A DNA stretch of 12,301 nt from Ruminococcaceae bacterium UBA3220 (GTDB taxonomy: Bacteria; Bacillota; Clostridia; Oscillospirales; Acutalibacteraceae). The stretch lies in contig DEWC01000061.1 in assembly GCA_002363095.1 (NCBI GenBank), forward strand, positions 1 through 12,301, read 5' to 3'. Under the pieces are notes generated by a model, which did not search any database, had not been told where the DNA came from, and saw nothing but the letters and a program-made list of their open reading frames with translations. The position numbers and the translations under genes were made by a program. This document shows, piece after piece, positions 5,126 to 12,301 of the stretch. The first letter of the stretch is position 1. Every line of letters begins with the position of its first letter.

Positions 5126-6184
5126 TTATTTCACCTTAAACCTGTTTACCCTTGTCGGGTGGCGGAGTTTTCTTAAAGCTTTTTGCTCAATTTGCCTTAT
5201 TCTTTCCCTTGTTACATTGAACTCGGCGCCGACATCTTCAAGGGTATGGCATTTGCCGTCCTTGAGTCCATAGCGAAGGCGTATAACATCCTCCTCACGG
5301 GGGGCAAGGGTATGAAGAACAGCATAAAGGTCCTCGTTTGTTATGGTTTTGAGCGCCGATTCATCGGGTGCGAGAGCGTCCTCATCGCGGATAAAGTCCA
5401 TAAGGCGCGAATCCTCCTCGGGGCCTATCGGCGTTTCCATTGAAACCGGCTCCTGCGCTACGCGCATAATTTCCCTTACCCTTTCAACCGGAAGATTCAT
5501 CTTTTCGGCAATAAGTTCATCGCTCGGCTCATATCCGTTTTCATGAAGAAGCTGACTTTGAACCTTTTTTAAACGGTTAATTGTCTCGACCATATGAACG
5601 GGGATACGAATAGTCCTCGCCTGGTCGGCAATAGCCCTTGTTATCGCCTGTCTTATCCACCATGTAGCATAGGTTGAAAACTTAAAGCCCTTGCGATAAT
5701 CGAATTTATCAACCGCCTTTATAAGTCCTACATTTCCCTCCTGAATAAGGTCAAGGAAGAACATTCCTCTGCCGACATATTTCTTTGCAATGCTTACAAC
5801 AAGGCGGAGGTTTGCTTCGGTGAGGCGTTGTTTTGCGTACTCGTCGCCCTCTTCAATCTTTATGGCGAGTTCGATTTCCTCCTCGGAGGAAAGAAGCGGA
5901 ACCCTTCCTATCTCACGCAGATAGACCTTAACAGGGTCGTCAAGGGACATTTGCTGGAATGTTTCGTCATCCTCAAGATTTTCAACATCAACATCTTCGA
6001 ATTGAAGGTCCGCCTCGGTGGGTTCTTCCTCTGAATCAAGAGACGCGGACTCATCAAACAATTCTTCCATTTCCTCATCGGCGGTGCTGGCAACATCAAT
6101 GCTGTCAACATCGTTGCTTTCCAAAATATCGTTTGCCAAAGCCTCAAGGTCCTTGCTCTTTAATTCCATATCCTGTTTATCCAT
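5126..6184 (-). CDS. rpoD: RNA polymerase primary sigma factor RpoD/SigA
   Basis: This is the housekeeping sigma factor, directing RNA polymerase to TTGACA/TATAAT promoters such as those seen here before pgk and rpmE. It is 352 aa (B. subtilis SigA is 371). Region 1.2 begins at DPVKVYLREIG (83-93). Region 2 carries NLRLVVSIAKKY, DLIQEGNVGLIKA (145-157) and the -10 reading and melting helix FSTYATWWIRQAITRAI (169-185, with W175 and W176). Region 3 follows, then region 4.2 with the helix-turn-helix HTLEDVGAEFNVTRERIRQIEQ (313-334) and the end RKLRHP. Residues 1-83 are almost only acidic (33 Asp/Glu, 3 Lys, no Arg) and lack the usual region 1.1 fold. The start ATG overlaps the dnaG stop by 8 bp, with GGGGA upstream. 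In many Firmicutes trmK and nif3-like genes follow rpoD; here the TSCPD gene does. Confidence 0.98.
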   Translation of the reverse strand: MDKQDMELKSKDLEALANDILESNDVDSIDVASTADEEMEELFDESASLDSEEEPTEADLQFEDVDVENLEDDETFQQMSLDDPVKVYLREIGRVPLLSSEEEIELAIKIEEGDEYAKQRLTEANLRLVVSIAKKYVGRGMFFLDLIQEGNVGLIKAVDKFDYRKGFKFSTYATWWIRQAITRAIADQARTIRIPVHMVETINRLKKVQSQLLHENGYEPSDELIAEKMNLPVERVREIMRVAQEPVSMETPIGPEEDSRLMDFIRDEDALAPDESALKTITNEDLYAVLHTLAPREEDVIRLRYGLKDGKCHTLEDVGAEFNVTRERIRQIEQKALRKLRHPTRVNRFKVK

Positions 6185-7955
6185 TGTTCATTCCCCTTTT
6201 TTTATCTATCATTTTTTTCATACTCTCCGCCCACTCCTCGTCAGACAAAGAAGCCGTTTTGGAGAGTTCTATTTTATCCGCTTCGTTTTCAAGGACGGTT
6301 ATGCTGTCCTTTAAAACAGTAAGCGAGTTTTTGCGATATTTTTCAGAATTATAAAGCGATGTAAGAAATCCCAGCTCTTCATCGGTTAAAAGTTCACCGA
6401 AACAGGAAATATCCGGAACGGTTCCCCTCTCAATGACCTGCAAAACGGCATCGAAAATTCTTCGATTGAAGGCGGTTATAAACTGCTCTGATTTTAAGTT
6501 TTGGCTTAAATATTCATAAAAATCCGGATTTTGAAGCAGTATCGTGATAATCGCTTCCTCGGCAACCGCGGCGGTATAAAACTTTCGCTTTTCGGGATTT
6601 AACTCGTTTGCCGAATATTTCGGCTTTATGATATCGGATATTATCTTTTTCTTTTCGGCGTTCGCGTTGCGCCTTGTAAGTTCTCTGACCCGGGTTTGAA
6701 GGGCGGTTTTTGAAACACCGTATTTTTCCGAAAGCTTGCCGATATAATAGTCGGCAGTGAGTTTATCGCCGGTTTCCGCGATTATCTCCGCCGCCTTGTG
6801 AAGGTACCGTATCTTTCCGTCGTCGCCGGTTATATCAATATCCTTAACGGCGGTAAGAAGTTTATACTCTATTTCGCTGACGGCGCCCTCCAAAAGAGCG
6901 CTGAACCTCTCTTTTCCGAATTTCTTTATATACTCGTCGGGGTCTTTAGCGTCGGGAATAACGATAACCCTTACTTTAAGCCCTGTGTTTTTAAGTATTT
7001 CACCGGCTCGCCGTACCGCTTTTTGACCGGCGGCGTCGGCATCAAGGGTTAAAACAATTTCGTTTGTGTATCTCGAAATTATATTCGCCTGCTCCGGCGT
7101 AAAGGATGTTCCGAGTGCGGCAACCGCGTTTTCAAATCCCGCCTGATGAAGCGAAATAACATCCATATTACCTTCAACTAATATTATTCTCTCATCGCAG
7201 TGGTTTTTTGCAAAATTCATACCGAAAAGATTTTCGCTTTTCTTGTATACGGGTGTGTCGGCAGTGTTGACATACTTTCCGCCTTGCTTGTCCTCACCCG
7301 GCATTGCGCGCCCCGAAAATGCGATTACTTTTCCGCGAAGGTTTATAATCGGGAACATAACCCTTTTTCTGAAACGGTCGTAATAACTTCCTCTTTGACT
7401 TTTCCCGACAACATTCGCCCTTACCATATCGGAAATCGAAAATCCCTTGTCTTTAAGGTGGTTTATAAGAGCGTCCCACGAATCGGGGGCGGCGCCTAAG
7501 CCGAAATGCCTTATGGTAGACATTGTAAGTCCGCGCCCTCTCAGGTAATCAAGCGCCCATTTCCCCTCGGGGGACATAAGATGTTCATGGAAAAACCTGG
7601 CAGTCTCGCGGTTTATTTCATAAATTGTATCCTTGGTTTTCGCGTAACTGTCGTCATATCCGCTTTCCGGAATTGCAATTCCGCTTCGCTCCGCCAAAAG
7701 CCGCACCGCCTCGATGTAGTCGAGGTTTTCGATAAGCTTTGTAAAGGTAAAAATATCCCCGCCGACACCGCATCCGAAGCAGTAAAATGAACCGCTTTCG
7801 GGATATATCGTAAAGGAAGGCGTCTTTTCCCCGTGGAAGGGGCAAAGTCCCACAAGATTTTTACCCCTGCGCTTTAAGTTAACATAGGGGGAGATAACCT
7901 GTTCGATATCGTTTCTGTATTTTATTTCGTTTATGATTTCCTCGGGTATTGCCAA
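6177..7955 (-). CDS. dnaG: DNA primase
   Basis: DnaG makes the RNA primers for lagging-strand synthesis and works with the replicative helicase at the fork. The 592-aa length is normal. The N-terminal CHC2 zinc finger is complete: C38, H41, C59 and C62 (LCPFHGEKTPSF...FYCFGCGVGGD). The central catalytic core has the basic RFRKRVMFPI segment (195-204). The TOPRIM domain has VEGNMD (E261) and DADAAG (D305, D307), matching the metal-binding acidic residues of E. coli primase. The C-terminal 150-200 residues are helical and less conserved, as expected for the helicase-binding domain. The start codon is TTG, supported by a near-perfect AAGGAGGAGA site and by the MAIPEEIINEI start typical of the family. 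It lies 36 bp behind dgt and overlaps rpoD. No rpsU is present. Confidence 0.98.
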   Translation of the reverse strand: MAIPEEIINEIKYRNDIEQVISPYVNLKRRGKNLVGLCPFHGEKTPSFTIYPESGSFYCFGCGVGGDIFTFTKLIENLDYIEAVRLLAERSGIAIPESGYDDSYAKTKDTIYEINRETARFFHEHLMSPEGKWALDYLRGRGLTMSTIRHFGLGAAPDSWDALINHLKDKGFSISDMVRANVVGKSQRGSYYDRFRKRVMFPIINLRGKVIAFSGRAMPGEDKQGGKYVNTADTPVYKKSENLFGMNFAKNHCDERIILVEGNMDVISLHQAGFENAVAALGTSFTPEQANIISRYTNEIVLTLDADAAGQKAVRRAGEILKNTGLKVRVIVIPDAKDPDEYIKKFGKERFSALLEGAVSEIEYKLLTAVKDIDITGDDGKIRYLHKAAEIIAETGDKLTADYYIGKLSEKYGVSKTALQTRVRELTRRNANAEKKKIISDIIKPKYSANELNPEKRKFYTAAVAEEAIITILLQNPDFYEYLSQNLKSEQFITAFNRRIFDAVLQVIERGTVPDISCFGELLTDEELGFLTSLYNSEKYRKNSLTVLKDSITVLENEADKIELSKTASLSDEEWAESMKKMIDKKRGMNNG

Positions 7956-7960
7956 GATTA

Positions 7961-7970
7961 TCTCCTCCTT
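7961..7970 (-). promoter_or_regulatory. Strong ribosome binding site before the TTG start of dnaG
   Basis: AAGGAGGAGA ends 5 nt before the TTG at 7955. It is the strongest Shine-Dalgarno match in the window and compensates for the rare start codon. Confidence 0.8.
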
Positions 7971-7991
7971 TCGCTTTTTTCGGTAAAAATG

Positions 7992-8993
7992 TCATACCGT
8001 CCAGAACTTCGGTATGAAAATATTGTTATATGTTGCGACGGCAAAATGGTCAGTCATACTTGCGATATAATCTATAACCGCCCTTTTTTCGCCTTCGTCT
8101 TCGGCAATTTTTATAAACTCTTCGGGGAGTTTCGAAATATTATTTCCGAAATAGCGCCAAAGCCCCTCAACAAGACCGAACACTTTGCTTTCATCCGCCT
8201 TTGCGGTGGGGTTTCGGTAAACCCGCTCGAACAAAAATTCGTGAAGCAGATTATAATACTTGTCAGTCCCGGCATCCATTCTTATATCTCCGCCAGCGGA
8301 GTTGTTTACAACCGATTTGACAAGCATATCAATCCTTGATGTCTTGCTGTGCCCCAAGGCGGAGGTTATCTCAAAGGGGATGTCCCCCTCCTCGATGATG
8401 CCTGCCCTCACGGCGTCATCAATATCATGATTTATGTATGCAATTCTATCTGAAAGACGGACTATTTTCCCTTCGGGGGTTGAAGCCCATTCCCCTTTTG
8501 TATGGTGAAGAATACCGTCCAAAACCTCGAAAGTCAGATTTAATCCCGCGCCGTTTTTTTCGAGTCGCTCGCAGACCCTGACGCTTTGCTCGTAATGGGT
8601 GAACTTTTCGTCCCATAACCCGTCGAGCGCCCTTTCCCCTGCATGTCCGAACGGAGTATGCCCGAGGTCGTGCCCTAAGGCGATAGCCTCGACAAGATCC
8701 TCGTTAAGCCTGAGTGCACGGGCTATTGTTCGGGCAATTTGCGAGACCTCCAGCGTATGGGTAAGGCGGGTGCGGTAATGGTCCGATTCAGGAGCCAAAA
8801 AAACCTGCGTTTTATGTTTTAAACGCCGGAACGCTTTTGAATGAATAATCCTGTCTCTATCCCTTTGGTAATCGGTGCGAAGTTCACACTTCTCCTCCTT
8901 GCGTGCCCTCCCTGCGGTATTAACCGAAAGCGATGCAAACTCGGATAAGGTCTGCTTCTCGATTTCCTCGCTTATTTCCCTTACCGTCTTCAT
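7992..8993 (-). CDS. dgt: Deoxyguanosinetriphosphate triphosphohydrolase-like protein (HD domain)
   Basis: This enzyme family hydrolyses dNTPs to the deoxynucleoside and inorganic triphosphate and so limits the dNTP pool. The 333-aa protein belongs to the short Dgt type. The metal-binding HD residues are present: H79 (RLTHTLEV), H108 and D109 (GHDLGHTPFGH), and D182 (RLSDRIAYINHD). The N-terminal YQRDRDRIIHSKAFRRLKHKTQVF stretch is a family signature. The ORF extends 18 residues upstream to an ATG at 9047, but the ATG at 8993 (MKTVREI) has the site AGAGGTGAG just upstream, and the extra 18 residues would lie across a candidate promoter, so the shorter form is used here. Close linkage to dnaG and rpoD is common in Clostridia. 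Substrate preference cannot be told from sequence; many relatives act on several dNTPs. Confidence 0.96.
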   Translation of the reverse strand: MKTVREISEEIEKQTLSEFASLSVNTAGRARKEEKCELRTDYQRDRDRIIHSKAFRRLKHKTQVFLAPESDHYRTRLTHTLEVSQIARTIARALRLNEDLVEAIALGHDLGHTPFGHAGERALDGLWDEKFTHYEQSVRVCERLEKNGAGLNLTFEVLDGILHHTKGEWASTPEGKIVRLSDRIAYINHDIDDAVRAGIIEEGDIPFEITSALGHSKTSRIDMLVKSVVNNSAGGDIRMDAGTDKYYNLLHEFLFERVYRNPTAKADESKVFGLVEGLWRYFGNNISKLPEEFIKIAEDEGEKRAVIDYIASMTDHFAVATYNNIFIPKFWTV

Positions 8994-8996
8994 TTG

Positions 8997-9005
8997 CTCA
9001 CCTCT
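8997..9005 (-). promoter_or_regulatory. Ribosome binding site deciding the dgt start
   Basis: AGAGGTGAG lies 3 nt before the ATG at 8993; its AGG core is 7 nt away. It pairs with the 16S 3' end and picks MKTVREI over the upstream ATG at 9047. Confidence 0.7.
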
Positions 9006-9019
9006 TTTACTTCCTTCTA

Positions 9020-9047
9020 TATATAATATTAGACAAAAAAACCGCAA
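9020..9047 (-). promoter_or_regulatory. Candidate sigma-A promoter of the dgt-dnaG-rpoD operon
   Basis: On the minus strand TTGCGG (9047-9042), a 16-bp spacer and TATATA (9025-9020) form a plausible but imperfect promoter. The start of transcription would be near 9013, about 20 nt before the dgt ATG. The alternating TA run makes the exact -10 uncertain, and read-through from yigZ is also possible. Confidence 0.35.
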
Positions 9048-9052
9048 TTCCT

Positions 9053-9691
9053 TTATTTTTTTATTGATACGGGCAAAATTTTTGTTCCTGTTTTTAAGGG
9101 CGCAAGCCTATCGCCCGATATTTCCTTTAAACCGTTCAGTACCGTTTCGCCGTTTTCGGTTCCGGTAGCAAAGGTGATTTTTACATTTTCACCGAATTCG
9201 GTATCTGTTATATCACATTCATTATCCCTTAAAAAGGACATAATCTTTCCTTGGTCGGAGTAGGGAATGATGACCTCGAAAATATCGCAGTTTGCCATTG
9301 TTACAAGACTTGCGTTTTCAATTGCTGCCTTTGACGCCGCCGAATATGCGCGGACAAGTCCTCCAGTTCCGAGCAAAACACCGCCGAAGTATCTTGTAAC
9401 TATAATCATCGCATCGACAATACCGCTATGGTTTAAGCAATCGTAAACCGGCTTTCCGGCGGTCGAATGAGGCTCGCCGTCGTCCGAGAATTTCGCGGTA
9501 TTATCTTTTAATATATACGCATAAACATTATGCTTTGCGTCCCAGTACTTCGAGCGGTGGTCCGCCAAAATCCGCGCCGCCTCCCGCTCGTTTTTGCAAG
9601 GGTAAAGCGTGGCAATGAACCGCGAACGCTTTTCGCTGTATTCTCCTGACGAAGTTTTATCCACCGTAACATAATTCCCCAAAATTCTCAC
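9053..9691 (-). CDS. yigZ: YigZ/IMPACT family protein (UPF0029 plus DUF1949)
   Basis: This is a cytosolic protein of about 212 aa, normal for the bacterial YigZ/YvyE family. The N-terminal IMPACT-type domain shows EKRSRFIATLYPC, then HNVYAYIL, then SDDGEPHSTAGKP, then VTRYFGGVLLGTGGLVRAY, which are the family hallmarks. The C-terminal 70-80 residues form the smaller DUF1949 domain. The biochemical role in bacteria is unclear; the eukaryotic relative IMPACT regulates the kinase Gcn2. The start is ambiguous. GTG at 9691 is the longest form, but AGGTGAG overlapping that codon is well placed for the TTG at 9682, giving 209 aa. A strong terminator lies upstream, so the gene needs read-through or its own promoter. 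A weak TTGCGG/TATTTT pair lies across the terminator. Confidence 0.95.
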   Translation of the reverse strand: MRILGNYVTVDKTSSGEYSEKRSRFIATLYPCKNEREAARILADHRSKYWDAKHNVYAYILKDNTAKFSDDGEPHSTAGKPVYDCLNHSGIVDAMIIVTRYFGGVLLGTGGLVRAYSAASKAAIENASLVTMANCDIFEVIIPYSDQGKIMSFLRDNECDITDTEFGENVKITFATGTENGETVLNGLKEISGDRLAPLKTGTKILPVSIKK

Positions 9692-9713
9692 CTGCCTTAA
9701 AATAAAGGTTTCT

Positions 9714-9750
9714 TAAAAAAATCCGCAACCGCACAAAACTGCGGCTGCGG
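9714..9750 (-). terminator. Strong intrinsic terminator of rpmE
   Basis: On the minus strand CCGCAGCCGCA (9750-9740) pairs with TGCGGTTGCGG (9733-9723) around the loop GTTTTG. This is an 11-bp GC-rich stem with one G-U pair. It is followed by A and seven Ts (9721-9715). It lies just past the rpmE stop. Confidence 0.93.
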
Positions 9751-9758
9751 AACGGTAA

Positions 9759-9965
9759 TTATTTGTCTTCCATACCAAAACGCTTTTTAAAGCGATCAAC
9801 ACGCCCGCCGGTATCAACTAACTTTTGTTTACCGGTAAAGAACGGATGGCATTTTGAGCAAATGTCCAAACGAATTCCCTGCTTTGTCGAGCGGGTTTCA
9901 AACTCAGCTCCGCAAGCGCATTTAACGGTTACCTTTTCATATTCCGGATGAATTCCCTTTTTCAT
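9759..9965 (-). CDS. rpmE: 50S ribosomal protein L31 (zinc-binding C+ type)
   Basis: This is a small protein of the large ribosomal subunit, 68 aa, that forms a bridge to the small subunit. It begins MKKGIHPEYEKV, as usual for the family. Four cysteines, C16 and C18 (KCACG) and C36 and C39 (DICSKCHPFFTGKQK), form the zinc site, so this is the C+ paralogue, not the Cys-free form used under zinc starvation. The end DTGGRVDRFKKRFG is typical. The ATG has an AAGGGAG site 10 nt upstream. A sigma-A promoter and a strong terminator flank it, so it looks monocistronic. It lies directly behind rpoC, where many Firmicutes have rpsL and rpsG. Confidence 0.98.
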   Translation of the reverse strand: MKKGIHPEYEKVTVKCACGAEFETRSTKQGIRLDICSKCHPFFTGKQKLVDTGGRVDRFKKRFGMEDK

Positions 9966-10003
9966 CGAAATTTCACTCCCTTCAAACTCTCGCTAACAAG
10001 ATA

Positions 10004-10032
10004 ATATTATCATAAAATGTTTAAAAAATCAA
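10004..10032 (-). promoter_or_regulatory. Sigma-A-type promoter of rpmE
   Basis: On the minus strand TTGATT (10032-10027), a 17-bp spacer and TAATAT (10009-10004) make a good promoter. Transcription would start near 9997, with a leader of about 30 nt. The -35 box starts only 8 bp after the rpoC stop codon. No hairpin terminator for rpoC is visible in the gap, only T-rich runs. Confidence 0.75.
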
Positions 10033-10039
10033 GAAAAAC

Positions 10040-12301
10040 TTATTGCGCGGTGTATACTAATTCCTCATCGGGCGCAACCTCTATTTCAGGTTCCTCGGGC
10101 GGGTTAATCTCGTTAACCTTCATACCCGTACCGGCAGGAATAAGCTGACCGATAATAACATTTTCTTTAAGACCAAACAGCGGATCAACCTTACCTTTAA
10201 TGGCGGCTTCGGTAAGAACCCTTGTCGTTTCCTGGAACGAGGCAGCCGACATAAAGGATTCGGTTGCGAGCGACGCCTTGGTTATACCAAGCAGTGTGGC
10301 ACGGTACTGAGCCTTTTTAAGGTCCTTTTCACCGTTTGCAATTCTCTCGTCGATAATCTTGTTCGCATCCGCGATTTCCTTATACTCATAACTGATATTC
10401 TGAATAAGGTCGGTATCGCCCGCGTCGATGATTTTAAGTTTTCTCATCATCTGGCGGATGATTATCTCGATATGCTTATCATTGATGTCAACACCCTGTG
10501 TACGGTAGGCATTCTGAATTTCAGCAATGATATACTCTTCGACCGCTTCCGGTCCCTGCGCTTCCAGAATATCCTGAGGATACTTAGCGCCCGGAACTAT
10601 CGAATCGCCCGCCTCGACATGGTCTCCGTCATTAACAAGTGTGCGAACGCCGAAAGGAATGGAAATCTTTTCGGATTCCTTGGTTTCGTCATCAACGATA
10701 TGAATGATATTCGGTCTGTCCTCGTCAAATTTAACGGTACCGGACATCTTTGCGATAATTCCGCAATGCTTAGGTCTTCTTGCCTCAAAAAGTTCTTCAA
10801 CGCGGGGAAGACCCTGGGTAATATCCTCAGTCGATGCGATACCTCCGGTATGGAATGTACGCATTGTAAGCTGGGTACCCGGCTCACCGATAGACTGCGC
10901 TGCGACAATGCCGACCGCCTCGCCGACGGTAACCGGCTTATTGGTGGCAAGGTTGGCGCCGTAGCACTTCTGACATACGCCGTGGTGCGAATGGCAGGTA
11001 AGTATGGAGCGTATCTCAACCTTTTCTATGCCCATATCGACGATTTTCTTTGCATCGCCCTTTGTAAGCATATGTTCGGTGTCGATAATAACCTCTCCCG
11101 TTTCCTCATCGCAAATCGGATGGAGCAAATATCTTCCGACAAGGCGTTCTTCAAGTGTTTCAAGAACACGGTTGCCGTCCTTGATATCAAAAATGGTAAG
11201 TCCCTCGGTTGTACCGCAATCGGTATCACGAACGATAACATCCTGCGAAACATCGACAAGACGACGGGTAAGATAACCCGAGTCGGCGGTACGAAGCGCC
11301 GTATCGGCAAGTCCTTTACGGGCGCCGCGAGAGGAAATAAAGTATTCAAGAACATTAAGTCCCTCACGGTAGTTGGCGCGAATCGGAACCTCGATGACCT
11401 TACCGGCAGTGTTGGCGATAAGTCCGCGCATTCCGGCGAGCTGACGAATCTGGCTCATAGAACCGCGGGCGCCCGAATCCGCCATCATAAATATCGGGTT
11501 GAACTCATCAAGGTTGTCTTTAAGAGCGTCGGCAACATCTTCGGTAGCCTTGTTCCAAACCTCGATGACATGACGGCTGCGCTCATCATCGGTAATAAGA
11601 CCGCGCTTATACATCTTTGTAACCTTGTCAATCTCGGTTTCGGCGTTTGCAAGAATATCCTTCTTAACGGGCGGGATGACCGCATCGATAACCGCAACGG
11701 TAATGGCGCCCTTTGTCGAATACTTGAATCCCGTAGCCTTAACATTATCAAGAACAATAGCAGAGCGGCTTGTTCCGTGAAGGTCGATACAACGATCTAT
11801 TATCTTACCGAGCTGCTTTTTGCCTACCTTGTTTTGAATAATTTCATCGGCACTCTCGATTTTGTTGGTGGAAGGGTTTTTGAGCGAGAACGACCATTCA
11901 AGATCGCATTCGTGTGCCGGGTCGGTTCTGTCAACAAATCCCAAATCCTGAGGAATGGATTCATTGAATATTATAAATCCGACGGTGCACCAAACGAGGG
12001 CGGTTTTGCCGTTTTCTCCCGTCATACGCACCCTTATCGGAGCGTGAAGCCCGATTTTTCCGTCATAATACGCCATGAGGGCTTCGTTTTTATCTCTGAA
12101 CACCTTGTTTGTGCCGTCTTCATCGGGCTTAACAACGGTAAGGTAGTAAGAGCCCAAAACCATATCCTGCGTAGGAACGGCGACGGGTTTTCCGTCAGAC
12201 GGTTTTAAAAGGTTGTTTGCGGCAAGCATAAGGAAACGAGCCTCTGCCTGCGCCTCCGCCGAAAGCGGAATATGAATAGCCATCTGGTCGCCGTCAAAGT
12301 C
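10040..12301 (-). CDS. rpoC: RNA polymerase beta' subunit, C-terminal part (partial, N-terminus outside the window)
   Basis: The reading frame is open to the right edge. The last six codons read DFDGDQ and run on into MAIHIPLS, so the window cuts the catalytic NADFDGD motif. The three Mg-binding Asp residues (1, 3 and 5 of this fragment) are present. The 753 residues seen fit a protein of about 1200 aa, as in other Firmicutes. Further along are the bridge helix SSRGARKGLADTALRTADSG (about 11,290-11,350) and the second zinc site. That site has one Cys in DTDCGTTEG (codon 11216-11218) and three in LTCHSHHGVCQKCYG. The trigger loop EPGTQLTMRTFHTGG follows (about 10,840-10,890), then the C-terminal clamp helices. 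No large lineage insert and no intein is seen in this part. rpoB is expected just outside. Confidence 0.99.
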   Translation of the reverse strand, partial: DFDGDQMAIHIPLSAEAQAEARFLMLAANNLLKPSDGKPVAVPTQDMVLGSYYLTVVKPDEDGTNKVFRDKNEALMAYYDGKIGLHAPIRVRMTGENGKTALVWCTVGFIIFNESIPQDLGFVDRTDPAHECDLEWSFSLKNPSTNKIESADEIIQNKVGKKQLGKIIDRCIDLHGTSRSAIVLDNVKATGFKYSTKGAITVAVIDAVIPPVKKDILANAETEIDKVTKMYKRGLITDDERSRHVIEVWNKATEDVADALKDNLDEFNPIFMMADSGARGSMSQIRQLAGMRGLIANTAGKVIEVPIRANYREGLNVLEYFISSRGARKGLADTALRTADSGYLTRRLVDVSQDVIVRDTDCGTTEGLTIFDIKDGNRVLETLEERLVGRYLLHPICDEETGEVIIDTEHMLTKGDAKKIVDMGIEKVEIRSILTCHSHHGVCQKCYGANLATNKPVTVGEAVGIVAAQSIGEPGTQLTMRTFHTGGIASTEDITQGLPRVEELFEARRPKHCGIIAKMSGTVKFDEDRPNIIHIVDDETKESEKISIPFGVRTLVNDGDHVEAGDSIVPGAKYPQDILEAQGPEAVEEYIIAEIQNAYRTQGVDINDKHIEIIIRQMMRKLKIIDAGDTDLIQNISYEYKEIADANKIIDERIANGEKDLKKAQYRATLLGITKASLATESFMSAASFQETTRVLTEAAIKGKVDPLFGLKENVIIGQLIPAGTGMKVNEINPPEEPEIEVAPDEELVYTAQ

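Noticed and set aside
8994..9047. 18-residue N-terminal extension of dgt
   Set aside because: The upstream ATG has no ribosome binding site and the peptide is unlike Dgt N-termini, whereas the ATG at 8993 has AGAGGTGAG directly before it.
10472..12208. A 578-aa open frame on the plus strand opposite rpoC
   Set aside because: It runs antisense to one of the most conserved bacterial genes, shows no recognisable domain and has no convincing start site. Such long antisense frames follow from the codon use of rpoC.

Overview
The window is a chromosomal housekeeping and sporulation segment, most likely from an anaerobic, endospore-forming or spore-derived member of the Clostridia (Oscillospirales/Ruminococcaceae-like). 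The evidence is an RpoC without the large proteobacterial insertions, a dnaG-rpoD pair without rpsU, the sporulation genes yqfC, yqfD and ylbJ, a TIGR03905-type TSCPD protein, strong AGGAGG-type ribosome binding sites, and frequent GTG and TTG starts. The taxonomic call is an inference. No rRNA, tRNA, CRISPR array, insertion sequence or phage gene was found.

Layout, right to left on the minus strand: the window opens inside rpoC, cut exactly at the catalytic Asp motif. Then come rpmE (L31, with its own sigma-A-type promoter and a strong terminator), yigZ (IMPACT family), dgt (dNTP triphosphohydrolase), dnaG (primase), rpoD (primary sigma factor), a small TSCPD protein, and an unrecognised 173-aa protein. 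From dgt to the 173-aa gene the spacing is tight (36 bp, an 8-bp overlap, 11 bp, 40 bp), so this is probably one macromolecular-synthesis-type operon. It links dNTP control, replication priming and transcription initiation.

The 155 bp from 4146 to 4300 hold no gene. They contain a perfect 12-bp stem-loop that starts on the yqfD stop codon, followed by two facing arrays of five heptamers each. The arrays are in register and inverted relative to each other. This is the least explained stretch of the window.

On the plus strand yqfC and yqfD overlap by 8 bp. They diverge from ylbJ across a 45-bp near-perfect palindrome, which can be read as two mirror-image sigma-E-like promoters. Behind ylbJ on the minus strand lies a 72-aa Cys-rich protein whose stop codon is inside its own terminator stem, and then pgk (phosphoglycerate kinase) with its own extended -10 promoter.

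Most of the window is ordinary conserved gene content. I do not see a new multi-gene system. The points worth a second look are the heptamer arrays, the palindromic divergent promoter, the sigma factor without a recognisable region 1.1, and the two uncharacterised small genes.
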